Shown here one piece after another: positions 44,101-55,148 of a DNA stretch of 64,000 nt. Source of the stretch: Camellia lanceoleosa (taxonomy: Eukaryota; Streptophyta; Magnoliopsida; Ericales; Theaceae); NCBI GenBank assembly GCA_025200525.1, contig CM045758.1:165442261-165506260 (forward strand), read 5' to 3'. The translations under genes were made by a program, and so were the position numbers. The notes beneath the pieces were generated by a model. That model searched no databases and had not been told where the DNA came from. It was given only the letters and a program-made list of their open reading frames with translations. Position 1 is the first letter of the stretch. The number at the start of each line of letters is the position of its first letter.

Positions 44101-44523
44101 GGGTGTTTGTGGGCAAAAATAAGACAAAACACACACAAGGGAGAGAGATAGATATAGGATATGAACCAAACCCTAACCCTAGAACTCACAAATATGCAAT
44201 TGACCAAAAAAAGATAGCCGGCCGGCCATCTATAGTGCCGGCCAGCCAAACATTTGGCCGGTGGCAACAAAACACAGCCGGTGGCCTCAAGCCATGGCCG
44301 GTGGAGTGTGGGGATGGCTCACAAGCCCTTCCCTGTCCCTCAAAGGCAAAACACAAGTGTTTGGTGCAAAACCAGACACAAAACAGTCGAGTCGAGAGAT
44401 CCTGAGGCGAGGCGCGTTGCCAAGTCTTCCGGGAACTCAAGGCGAACACAAACAAGGGTGATCACTGAGTGTTCAATCAGTGACGTCCAAGTCTTGAGGA
44501 CGGTCAAAAATGGGGTGTCTACA
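41107..44523 (-). repeat. 5' LTR of the antisense element
   Basis: 3417 bases, complete with TG...CA ends. On the minus strand: GC-rich motif zone with GCCGGCCGGC and GCCGGTGG copies (44300-44215), TATA-like TATATCT at about 44157, a splice-donor-like CAAGGGTAAG at 43991-43982, then a pyrimidine-rich body. A second GC-rich zone (GGCCGGTCGG, CCACCGG) lies at 42465-42580, and the shared tail at 41107-41750. Confidence 0.92.
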
Positions 44524-45760
44524 GATCCTAATTATGAGATTGATGTAGGAGAGATTGTAGGGAAAGAACCTATGATCTGTGAAGCATTAATTCATAAAGA
44601 CACAACAATTGACCAGCAGTTTAAAAAGAAAGACCTTCGTAGAAAATACTCTTTCGATTTAACAAAGACAGATAACATTTTTGATCGTTTTCTTGCTACA
44701 AATTTCCTGAAGTTACCAAAAGGAGTCAAAATTCTGTTTCCAGAGGAACTTAAAGGAAAAGTGTATTGTAAATGGCATAATTTTTGGTCTCACTCAACTA
44801 AAAACTGCATTGTTTTTCGAGACAGGATCCAAGAGCAGATTCGAAAGGGGAGTTTAAAATTCCCAGCTAAAGTAGAAAAGGCTATGGGGATTGATGCTAA
44901 TCCATTCCCAGAAATTAGAGAGGTGGCAGCCAATGTTATTATGTCAGACTTCTAGAACTTGTCCTTAAAAGAATTGGAAGAAGTCAATGTGCAGATGCAT
45001 GTTGCCAACTAGACAACTGTCAAGAAAGACACTGGAAATCTACCATCTATTGGACAAGGTTTCTCAGACCAGAGGGAAGACTCTGATGAAGAAGCACTGG
45101 ATGACGATTCTTTAGAAGCAACTGTCATGCAAAGAATGTGTCCCAGATGCAGGTCGAGCTACAAATGGTTGAAAGGGCTTCCAATTAATGGGAAGCAATA
45201 TTACAAGGATGTGCAGAGGCGTCCTAAACCAACCAGTGCTTATAACAAAAGGCCATATCTAATTATTATTAGGCAGCAGCCATTAATGGCTGAGATAACA
45301 GCCGCTAGAATGCATTCTAAAGGCAAGAGGCCATTATATGAGTCCAGACTATCTAATCATTACAGAATGGAGAGCAGTCATCCTGAAAGGAGACCGGAGA
45401 AGGGTCCAGTTTATGGGATCAAAGCTAGAGATTGGCCTCCTAGACCAGCCTCATGTAGAACGAAAAGTGGCCACCTTCATCAAAGGCCTGAGTTAGGCCC
45501 AAAACAAGGAGTTAGAGCCAAGCAGTGGCCTTCACGGCCAGCTTTGAAGATGGCTTCGAAGGAAGAAAGAAACAGTTCAACAGCTGGGTCAGTAGGTTCA
45601 TGGGTACCTAGAGTTCCAGATTGGTTTGTCATGCAGAACAAACCTAGGAAGATGTCTACCCAAAGAAATGTTATTAGAAACCAAGGTAGGAAGGTCAAAC
45701 CTCTTTTGATGGCTTTAAACAATTAGGTATTGCTTAAGCACCCAAAAACAAAAGAACGAA
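44524..45760 (+). pseudogene. gag: gag C-terminal part of dual-RNase-H Tat element (broken)
   Basis: It resumes at the second GATCC copy in frame with part 1. A zinc-knuckle-like segment CKWHNFWSHSTKNC (about 44767-44810) is followed by RDRIQEQI. TAG 44953-44955 and another TAG near 45010 interrupt, and the frame then continues to TAG 45724-45726. Near 45400-45545 a basic segment is tandemly repeated (GIKARDWPPRPA, GVRAKQWPSRPA). This region between gag and protease has no recognised domain. Confidence 0.85.
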
Positions 45761-46505
45761 ATATGGTCCCAGTGATTTCTAGATCCCAAAGAAGGAAGAT
45801 CCAATGAAGGTACACTCAATACTAGAAGGATCTGAAAGAAGGTGGAGAAATCTCTTCATTGGTTCAGCTAAAGAGCCAGGCAGAAGGAGAAGAAGATTCA
45901 AAGTCAGACCATAATCTAAATTCGACTCTTCTAGACAAAAGGAGTTATAGCAGGGAGCAGTTGGCCAACGTTCATTCCGAACTAAAGGCCAAGGAAAGAT
46001 CCAGCTTGGCAGGATTAGAAAAATCTTTGATGGAAAGTGATAATGAGATAGAAGATGAAATCGTCCCAGGCCAAAGGAAGGGGATGGTTGAGGAAGAAAT
46101 GTTTGAAGCCTTTATGGTGGCTGAACATACATTTTTGGTCGAAAAACCAACAGAAACAGACTATTCGAAGGAAGTTACTAATACAGAAGTGCCAGAATGC
46201 AACATGGAGGACGCTTCTGAAGTAATTGAACAAGTTGACCAAGAGGGAAAGCAGGTACAGCCAGTCGTCCAATTTGGCTTGTTTCCTCCGGTATCAGTGA
46301 ATATGGTGCTCATATTACCACAGGAGTTTTAACCTGAAGATGAAAACCAAGGTCAGGAGATTGACCCAATTCCAGTCTCCAGTAAAGACTCACAAGTAAG
46401 TATGGTGCAAAATGAATCCAAAGTAGCCACACCAATGGAAACTGAAGACGAGAGTGAGGAAGAGGTAAGTATTAACCTCTCATACCCTTTTGAGTATCCC
46501 ACGAC
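45761..46505 (+). pseudogene. acidic linker of Tat gag-pol (broken)
   Basis: The frame continues with in-frame stops, mainly open at 45859-46332 (157 codons). It is rich in Glu, Asp and Ser with no recognised motif. Position between gag and protease suggests a spacer of the polyprotein. Confidence 0.6.
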
Positions 46506-47521
46506 GTCCATGACATAGAATGTCAAACCTTTGTATATCAAGGCCTTCTTCAATGGAATACAGATAAATCGGGTGATGGTGGATAACGGGGCAGTAGTAA
46601 ACCTGCTTCCAAAATCTTCGTTAAAGAAACTAGGAAAGAAGAACCCTAGACTAATCCCAACCAGTACAGCCATTGCTGGTTTCGCTGGAGACAAACAGAT
46701 GACCCAAGGTATTTTTCCCATCAACCTGAGTGTGGGAACCAATGACTGCATGACAACATTCTTTGTTATCGACAGCAATGCTAAGTATAATGCTTTACTT
46801 GAAAGAGATTGGATTCACACCAACAAATGTGTGCCTTCCTCTTTATATCAGAAAATCATGATGGCCTTGTGCAATGAAGAGACGGAGGAGATTAATGCAG
46901 ATCCTCAACCTTTCATAGCTTGTGTAGATTTCACAGGGGCCAAATTGTATACTGAAGGAGTAGCACCACTTAGTATACTGAGAAAGCCTGATAGGTCAAC
47001 CGAAGTGACGGCTGATGAGGAATTAGCACACCTGAAGCACTTAGTCCAGGAAAGTGCGGATGAAGATTTTGTCGTTAAAGATGACAATGATGCCTGGTTG
47101 TAGGCAAGAAGATGGAACCCAGGAGGCCAAATCTTTGGCTTTAATTAAGTTTTCAGCATTGGACATACAGTCAATAGTCTAGAAAGTGCAAAAACAAGAG
47201 AAAGAAGCCATAATAATTGGTTAGAAACAAGAGCAGCAACAGGTCAGATGTTTGGCCTTGGATAAATACTGTGCTTTGGATATTGAAATAAAAGTCTAAG
47301 AGATACAAGAGGAGGATGCCTTGTGGACAGACTTTGTCTATGAGGAGGAGGGTAAAGATGTTGAATCAAAGGAGCTGGGAGTAAAACAAAGCAAGGAGAT
47401 TGCTTCGAAGTTAGAAAGAATCAAAGAAGGAGCATCAGTAAGTTCTCAGATACGTGACCCCTTGGAAGAAGTGGACTTAGGGAAGGGTTCCATACAGTAG
47501 CCCACCTATGTAAGTGCTTAT
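46506..47521 (+). pseudogene. pol: Tat protease and following linker (broken)
   Basis: An aspartic protease region begins after TAG near 46516 with NVKPLYIKAFFNGIQINRVM. The active-site motif reads VDNGAVVNLLP, where Asp-Asn-Gly replaces the commoner Asp-(S/T/G)-Gly. The FFVIDSNAKYNALLERDWI segment follows, as usual for Tat proteases. The frame is open to TAG 47101-47103. The 47104-47521 stretch has several stops and a frame change before RT. Confidence 0.82.
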
Positions 47522-48900
47522 TTGAATGCTCTTGACAGGGACCAGTTGTTGGTGGTCTTAAAGAGATACAAAGATTGTTTTGCATGGTCTTATAATGAAC
47601 TATCCGGATTGGATAGATCATTAGTGGAACATAGGCTCCCTATGAGGCCTAATTTCAAGCCATACAAGCAAAAACCAAGAAGAATGAGTCCAGAAGTGAT
47701 TTAGAAGGTTAAGGAGGAAATTCTTAGACTCCTCAAGGCAGGCTTTATTAGGATAGCCAGGTACGTTGAATGGCTATCCAATATTGTGCCTGTAGTTAAG
47801 AAGAATGGTAAAATGAGGGTATACATCGATTTCAAAAACTTGAATTTAGCAACCCCAAAAGATGAGTATCCTATGCCTATAGTGGATTTGTTGGTAGACA
47901 GTTCAGCAGGGCATCAAGTTTTATCAATGATGGATGGGCATTCTGGTTATAACCAAATCTGTATTGCAGAGGAGGATATCCACAAGACAACATTCAGATG
48001 TCCTGGGAATATTGGTACCTTCGAATGGATTAAAATACCATTTGGTTTGAAGAATGCTGGGGCTACATATCAAAGGGCTATGAACACTATTTTTCATGAC
48101 CTCATTGAAGGATATTTGGAGTGTTGTATTGATGATATTGTAGTAAAGTCCCAATCCATGAAAGAACATTTGATCCACTTAGAGGTAGCCTTTGAAAGAA
48201 TGAGAAGGTTCAAGTTGAAACTTAATCCTCTCAAATGTGCTTTTGGCGTATCAGCTGGAAACTTTTGGGGCTATGTAGTACACAAGAAGGGAATACAGAT
48301 TGATCAAAATAAAGCCAAAGCTATCATTGAAGCCAGACCTCCATCAAGTAAGAAATAATTACAAAAATTCCTTAGACATGTTAATTTTCTTCGAAGCTTA
48401 TTTCTAATACTGCAGGAAAAACTAAAGTTTTTTCTTCCTTATTAAGGTTGAAGGATGAAGAGGAGTTTGTGTGGATAGCAGAGCATCAAACTGCTTTCGA
48501 AGGAATCAAAGCCTACTTGGCCAACCCTCCAGTGCTGATGCCACCAAGGGGTGATAAGCCCTTGAAGTTGTACATAGCTGCAGCAGAGGATTCATTGGGA
48601 GTTTTCTTAGCCCAAGACAATGAAGAAGGCAAGGAGCAAGCTGTTTATTACCTTAGTAGGTTTTAAATTTTTGTGAATGTAAATACTCAGTTGTAGAAAA
48701 GCTGTGCCTTGCATTGTATTTCGCTACAATGAAATTAAGATACTATCTTTTGCCTACAACTGTCTTGGTAATTGCAACCACAGATTTGGTTAAGTATATG
48801 TTATCTAGACCTATGTTGAGAGGAAGAATTGGCGAATAGATACTAGCCTTATCAGAATTTCATTTAGAATATGTTCCCTAAAAGGCAGTAAAATGATAAG
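47522..48900 (+). pseudogene. pol: Tat reverse transcriptase and first RNase H (broken)
   Basis: RT starts with YLNALDRDQLLVVLKRYKDC and HRLPMRPNFKP and passes TAG 47702-47704. The palm has RVYIDFKNLN, KIPFGLKNAGATYQ and ECCIDDIVVKS, where the usual Tyr-Val-Asp-Asp is Cys-Ile-Asp-Asp. Both catalytic Asp residues are kept. After TAA 48356-48358 a frame change leads to 48448-48666. That stretch carries the RT-RNase H connection and an RNase H start with degraded residues (YIAAAEDSLGVFLAQ). Stops fill 48667-48950. Confidence 0.9.
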
Positions 48901-48950
48901 TTTTAGCTAATTTTTTGATAGACCATCCATCTCAAACAGAAAGCTAAGAG

Positions 48951-49212
48951 ATAATGGAACTTGGTATGGCTAGTGTTGAACCATGGCAAATGTGGTTCGA
49001 TGGATCAAAAGCCAATGGTTTAACTGGAATTGGTATAGTAATTAAGTCACCACAAGAAATAGAAACGACACATGATTTTAGAGTGGATGAAATTACTTGT
49101 TCCAATAATCAAGCTGAATATGAAGCCTTAATAATGGGACTGGAAATACTTATTGGATTACAAGCTTATGCAGTTGACATATTTGGGGATTCTCAATTGG
49201 TAGTTAACCAGG
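48951..49212 (+). pseudogene. pol: second (archaeal-type) RNase H, part 1
   Basis: The segment from about 48951 gives MWFDGSKANGLTGIGIVI, NNQAEYEALIMGLEI and IFGDSQLVVNQV. Asp, Glu and Asp in these three motifs are the catalytic set. An additional RNase H of this type after the normal one is a hallmark of the Tat lineage. The solo LTR inserted after VVNQV separates these three residues from the fourth. Confidence 0.9.
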
Positions 49213-50072
49213 TGTAGACACCCCATTTTTGACTGCCCTCAAGATTTGGGCGCTACTGATGGTTTACTTGTTGGAGAAAGGTGTGCAGGGCGAAGGTTCA
49301 ATTTCTTCGGCAAGGAAAGGGCCAAATCCCAACTTCACACCCCATTGTGGACCAAAGCTATTTTGAATGGTTTTTAGACCTTAAAACTCTCTCTTTCAAA
49401 ACATTTTTAAAATAAAATTCCCACGATGTTCGGCGCTCGCATTTCGTAAATGTTGCGCTTTTTGTAAACCGAGCAAGGACAAAGGGGAGATGAATGAAAG
49501 AGAGATGAAATCTTTGAAAAATCTTTCAAAACACCTTACTTAGGGGTTTGAAGTTGAAGAAAAGAGGAGAAGAGGAGAGAAAACTAGTTTGGGAGTGTTT
49601 CAGCATGAATCTGGGAAGGAGAAAAGTCTGCGCGGCTTCCCCGAAACAGGCGTAACTCTTTGTACAAGAGGAATTAAAATATGGGGCCACCACCATTGGA
49701 AACCTTACTTCTGGGGCTTCATTTTTCACTCAAGAATCTCCTAAGTCCAAATCCGGGGGGAGGAGATATGGTTGGTTGAAGTCCGGTTGGACTGAATCTG
49801 CGCGGCTTTACGGAAAAGGGCATAACTTTTTGCACAGGAGGAATTTTAATGCAAGGTTTGCGCCATTGGAAAGCTAACTTCCGGGGCTTCAATCTAGACA
49901 TCCACCGGCACTTTTGACCTTACCGATTGCCGACCGGCACAAAAGATATCCGACCGGCACAAAATATTGCCTAGGCCAAAAGTGCCGTAACTCGATTTTT
50001 GATGATATTTTGCTATACACTGTGGCAGATATTTTTAATTGGATATTTCGACCAAAAGATCTTATTTTGACA

Positions 50073-50079
50073 TATATAG
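50073..50079 (+). promoter_or_regulatory. LTR TATA box
   Basis: TATATAG followed by GGCCTTATATC, about 860 bases into the LTR and 248 bases before the splice-donor-like motif at 50321. Confidence 0.5.
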
Positions 50080-50315
50080 GGCCTTATATCTCATATGCTT
50101 AGGGTTAGAACAAAAAATCAAGTTTTTGGGAGCCTCTCACTCTAAGAAATCCCTCTCTCTCTACACTTCCAACTTCTAAACCTCTCAAATCCTTGGCTAT
50201 TTCTTCACCAATCCATAGCACCACTACCACCACTCCATTTCCAGTAACAAGAAGAGGTTCTTAGAGGCTTAGAAGCAACATTTCTCAAGTCAAGAAGCAA
50301 GGAAAGAAAGGTCTT

Positions 50316-50326
50316 CAAGGGTAAGT
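50316..50326 (+). promoter_or_regulatory. splice-donor-like site in solo LTR
   Basis: CAAGGGTAAGT is preceded by GGTCTT, as in the LTR at 53771 and the reversed LTR at 41107-44523. Confidence 0.45.
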
Positions 50327-53300
50327 CTCAATCCCTCTCTTTTACACCATTTTCTTGTCTCTTTTCTTAACCCTACTTGCTCACTGTTTTGAGCGCCGAC
50401 CAATACTAAAAGTGGTCCTCTTTTGAGCTACTCTTGATGTTTGTTTAAGGGCTCAACCCTGTTTGAGCCCTCCATCTTGCACTTGTTTCAATATCCTCTT
50501 ATATGCCATTATTTTGCATTGAATATTTGGCCTATGTGTGATCTGATTTGGAACATCTCATGAACTTATATTGTGTCTATTTTGAGCCCCTCTTCAACAT
50601 TGAAGAAGGGCTCAACCATGTTTGGCCTCTCTATCATGCACTTGCTTCATAATCTATCATATTTACCATAAAATTGCATGCTATTTTTAGCTTATGTACA
50701 TTTGTTTTTGAAGCATGTCATGAACTGTGAGTAAGCTTATTTTGTATCCCTCTACAACATTGTAGAAGGGATCAACCTTGTTGGGGGTCTCCATGTTATA
50801 CTTGTCATTATACCCCTCTTTGGCCCTCATTTTGCATGCTTTGTTAGGCCTATCTAGCTTCTGTTTTCGGCCATCATCAGTACTGAAAATATCCATATTT
50901 TGGCCTTCTTGTCATGTTTTGTTAAGGGTCCAAGGCTGTTTGATGAATATAAAGCATACTTCATGTTCTAGCCTTTGTTGGCTTCATTCTTGCATGACAT
51001 TTTTAGCAAGTTTGCATACTGATTTGAGGGTTGTCATAAACTATAAATGTGCATATTTTTGGTCCCTCATAAGTGTTGTAGAAGGAAATTTTTCAGTTTG
51101 AGCATCGCATACATCACTTGCTTCAATACCCCTCTCTTGGCCCCCATTTTTGCATGCCATTGTTGTCCTATCTATGCTCACTATTTCGCCATGTTTTGTA
51201 TTGTAAAAAATGCTATTTTGGGGCTGCCTTGCTACTGTTTCGCATGTCATGTACCAATTATGCATGTTTAGTATGGCTGTAGGCCATTTCGGGTGCTTAA
51301 TATCGCATTTCGGGACCGTTCCGTGCATTTGGTGTCATTTCCCCACCTTTCGGGACTGTTTTGCATCATTTGTGAGTGCTGAAATTCCATTTGCATGTTT
51401 GCATATCATTTTCCATGTCATTTCGTGTCTTAGGGTCATTGCCTCGGTTTGCGTGCCCATGTGCGCGCACTTCGAGGCACTTCATTTTTCATCTCATGGC
51501 CTCTTACGTGAGTGTGGCTGAGGTCTACTCGTGTTAGTGTAAGTCCAATTTGCATTGCGTATGCCATTCTATGCCTTAGGATCGTTTCCTCGGTTTGCGT
51601 GCCCATGTGCACGCATTTTGAGGCATCTCATTTTCATCCCATGGCCACTGATTTTGGCATGCTTGCGAGTTATCCATGTTAGTTTAAGTCCATCGTTGCA
51701 TGTTGTTGCATGCCATGTTTGTTTACATGTTTAGGTTGCGAGCCTAGCATACATTGCTCATTTGCATGTTCATGTTGCATACTTAGCCGCCATGCCTAGG
51801 TTGCATTTCATTGAGCATGCATCCATTGCCTCTTGACCAATCATGATAGGGGTTGGGGCCCTTTGATTTGTTTTGTGCTTGCATTCCATTTGATATCAAA
51901 GTTGCTAACTTGGCTTTCGGGCCATCATGCATTGAAATGCGTGATTGATGGCCCGGGGGTCGAGGGCCATGCTCCCTTGAGTCCATTACATGATAGGGAG
52001 TGTGTCCATGCATACATTTGCCTAGAAATTCTATGCCTTACCCTTGTCTTTGTTCTTTGTCAAAACTGTCTTCTGCAGGAATTTTGTGCCGACCGGCAGT
52101 ACAAAGTGCCGACCGGCAATGTATTTCCACCCGATAACTTCATCTAGTGCCGGTGGCCTCCCTCTTCAGCCGGTGGAGCTCTACCCCAGCCGGTGGTACC
52201 CCCCAGTGCCCTGAGAAGCACTCCTGGGACTTTGGCAATTTTCCAGAGAAGCAGGACAGTGAAACAGAGGCAACAGTGGCATGGTGCGGATTTCTGGGCA
52301 AGTCGGACTAAAGCATACATCATTCGCGCATCCCGAGGCCCCTTTCTTGTTACATTACATTTAATTTGATAATAAGAAATTTCTGTAATAATTTATTCAT
52401 TTATTCTTTGGACTGTATTATTATTTATTCGGACCCTCTGCGCGAGGGCAAAATTGTAATAAGGGTGTGTGAGTGGGTGTATGTCTTCCAATCCCCATTT
52501 CTCTCTATCCCTTTTATTTACCCGCTTATGTTGGTAGATTAGAGCATTTCTATCTTAGCATACCTTATGCAATGCATGAGTGCATTCATGCATTTGTTTA
52601 CATGCATCGGGCTCGGCGCATCATACAAACTGCATTTGTATTTCAATTCCAAATTGAATACGTGATAGTTGTTGCATCTCATGGGCCATGTTTAGGGTAG
52701 CCGAGCCTATTCTAGATTGCATCTATGTCTGTGTTGCATTAGCCACTCAACATGAACTAGGTCATGCATGTTTGCTAACCGGTTTATTGTTTTGGCGCGG
52801 AGTACGATGTAAGTATTTTACGCTTTAGCATACCACATGCGTGTGAATGTTGCCATGACAGTATGCTTACCATGCGGCTAAATGCTTATGTGATATTACT
52901 GTTTGAATGCCTGTGGGTGAAGGTTGGATTGCCTGAGTTGGAACAACTCATTGAAATCCGTATTTTAGCCTACTTGCGAGTAGCAAAATCTAACACGTTT
53001 TTCGAGACAAAACGGATATGCAATGTTTATTTCCAATTTAGGCAATCTAGTCTATACTTGTTCGCTGCGCGCATAACATAGTAATTCTAGGCTAATAACC
53101 GGAATAAGAACGCATAAAGTTTTCAAAAACGGATATCACGGTTAGTAGAGGCCGGTCTTCGACGGGCGAAAAGTGCTCATAGTGACCTTCCCGATCGTAC
53201 CCAAGCTCGAGCCAAGACCACTTTGGTGATGACGGATACGTGGCCTTGACCGAGTCGGGGTTTCTAGATTTCCCATTTTAAAAAAATATTTAGGTGGCGA

Positions 53301-53453
53301 CTCAGTCCGCAAAGATCCATGTTTGGCACTACTTTTCAAAAAATCTGTTTTCTCAAACGATTTGCCGGATTTGGACTCTTTGGTTCAGATTTAGAACCGT
53401 GACACAAAAGGGAGTCCGAACTGTAGCGCGAGGTCCCCCACGGACGTGTTACA

Positions 53454-53770
53454 CCAGGTGAAAGGGATTTTTAAATGTCAAAGTATAAGTATGTTGCCAT
53501 ACTATGTTGTTGCATTACATCTGCTTTCTCAATTTCAGATAGCAAATGTAACTCATGTCCCAAGATTCTTGAATAATAAAGCTAATGATGTGGCTCAAAA
53601 AGTTTCGAATTTCAAGAGAAGGGATAATACTCGAAGGGATATAAGCCAAACAACATATCAGAAAGTAATACCACCCTTGAATAAAAAGAGTGTGGTCTTG
53701 GAAGTCAATCATAATGACTTACAAAAACAAGATTGGAGACATCCAATAATACAGTATCTGGCTGGCCCAT
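53454..53770 (+). pseudogene. pol: second RNase H, part 2, and link toward integrase
   Basis: It resumes after CCAGG with VKGIFKCQ. The stretch HVPRFLNNKANDVAQ supplies the fourth catalytic Asp of the archaeal-type RNase H. After it comes the spacer that precedes the integrase zinc domain (QDWRHPIIQYLAGP). The next element begins at 53771, and the remaining integrase part is expected beyond the right window edge. Confidence 0.85.
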
Positions 53771-54867
53771 TGTAGACACCCCATTTTTGACCGTCCTTAA
53801 GACTCAGACGTCATCAATTGAGCGCTTGGTGATGTTGCATATTGTGCTCGTTCTGAGGTTATGAGTCCCGCCATTCTGAGCCTTGCCTCCGGACTTCGGA
53901 CTCTTTTGTGCTTTGTCTCGGTTTGCGAACCAGCTCCGTTTTCTCTGTTTTTCTTCCCAAAGGGAGGAGAGGTCTCAGAGACCATCTCTCAAGGGTCAGA
54001 GGCTACGCTTTTGTGGTCAGCCATTTTTTCCCATTTGAGCCGGTTCGGTTTTGAACCGTCGAGCCGTGTGCCTCGGTTCGGGACCGCCCAACCATCTCCG
54101 ATTTCTCCGGTTTTTGGAAAGTGCCTCTGTTTTATCATTCTGAGGGACACTAGGGCCTTTGATGACCCACTTCGTGGCCGTACGCCACTTTCGGTGCTCG
54201 CATTTCATTTCCGAGACCTCAACCATGTTTAGGCCCCGAGCATTCATTTCGCATCGGTTTTTGTTCATTTTTGGCGGGAACCTCTGTTTTATCATTACAA
54301 GGAACCCTGGGGCCTTTGATACCCACTTCGTGGCCGTATGCCACTTTCGGTGCCTAACAGCCCACTTTCGGGGCCTCGAACTGCGTGTTTCGGCTCCCGA
54401 ACCCTCATCTTGCATTTTTGGGCCCCGACCTGAACTTGAGACAGTCATATTTTGAGGTCCTTTTCATGTTTGATTAAGGACCTTTTACTGTTTGACATCT
54501 CCATCTGTCACTTGTCTCTTTACCTCTTCTTAGGCCTGTTTTGCACGGTGTTTTAGGCGTACTTGTGGGCTGTTTCGGGCTTGGTCGTAAACTACAAAGT
54601 TTCTTATTTTGAGCCCCTCTTCAACTTTGTTGAAGGGCTCTAGGACATTTGAGACCCGCAGCTACCACTTACCCCTTTAACCACCTTTTGGCCCTTTTGG
54701 TGCACCCTTTGCTCAAGGCTTCTTGAAGAAGCCTTGACCCCTTGTCTTGGCTTCCTCAAGAAGCCTACCAGCTGTCTTGGCTTCTTGGATAAGCCCCTTG
54801 TCTTGGCTTCTTGGATAAGCCCCTTTGCTTTAGCTTCTCTTGTAAGCCTTAAGCACTTTTGATTGCT

Positions 54868-54874
54868 TATATAA
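54868..54874 (+). promoter_or_regulatory. LTR TATA box
   Basis: TATATAA lies inside GCTTATATAAGC, itself a palindrome, followed by CAACCCTCCTCCTCC. It is the clearest TATA box of the large Tat LTRs. Confidence 0.6.
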
Positions 54875-55137
54875 GCAACCCTCCTCCTCCTTTGTTTAAG
54901 GTTGGAGTTTTGGAACAAAAACCAGAGATATATAGATATATATCTGATATAGATAGATACAACCCTCTATCTCTCTCTATATCTTACTCCTTTGCCTCCA
55001 AAAGTCCATTATTCTTGACCATTCCTTCACCAACCCTTAGCACAACACCACCACTTCCATTTCCAGCGACTTGGAGGCCATTTGCAGAGCTTAGGAGCAC
55101 CTAAACTTGGATCAAAACCTGCTGGTTCATTGGTCTT

Positions 55138-55148
55138 CAAGGGTAAGT
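55138..55148 (+). promoter_or_regulatory. splice-donor-like site
   Basis: CAAGGGTAAGT, preceded by GGTCTT, lies about 275 bases after the TATA box. Confidence 0.45.

Larger units (their letters stand above)
35843..44523 (-). mobile_element. antisense pol-less Tat element, TSD GATCC
   Basis: The element is 8681 bases and reads right to left. GATCC flanks it at 35838-35842 and 44524-44528, and its ends are TGTAGACACCCC (minus strand, 44523) and TTGTTACA (minus strand, 35843). Order on the minus strand: 5' LTR 44523-41107, leader 41106-40096, gag about 40095-38266, 3' UTR 38265-36487, truncated 3' LTR 36486-35843. No protease, RT, RNase H or integrase is present. Only the last 644 bases of the 3' LTR remain. 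The deletion also removed the polypurine tract and any tandem array. Confidence 0.95.
49213..53453 (+). mobile_element. solo Tat LTR, TSD CCAGG
   Basis: The LTR is 4241 bases, from TGTAGACACCCC to GTGTTACA. CCAGG is present on both sides (49208-49212, 53454-53458) and removal of the LTR plus one CCAGG restores the RNase H frame. There is no internal region, so it arose by LTR-LTR recombination. Inside: GC-rich motif zone (TGCCGACCGGCA type) at 49905-49965 and 52080-52200, TATA box, splice-donor-like motif, pyrimidine-rich body, and the common tail. Two blocks at 49620-49890 are internally duplicated. No gene is present. Confidence 0.97.
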
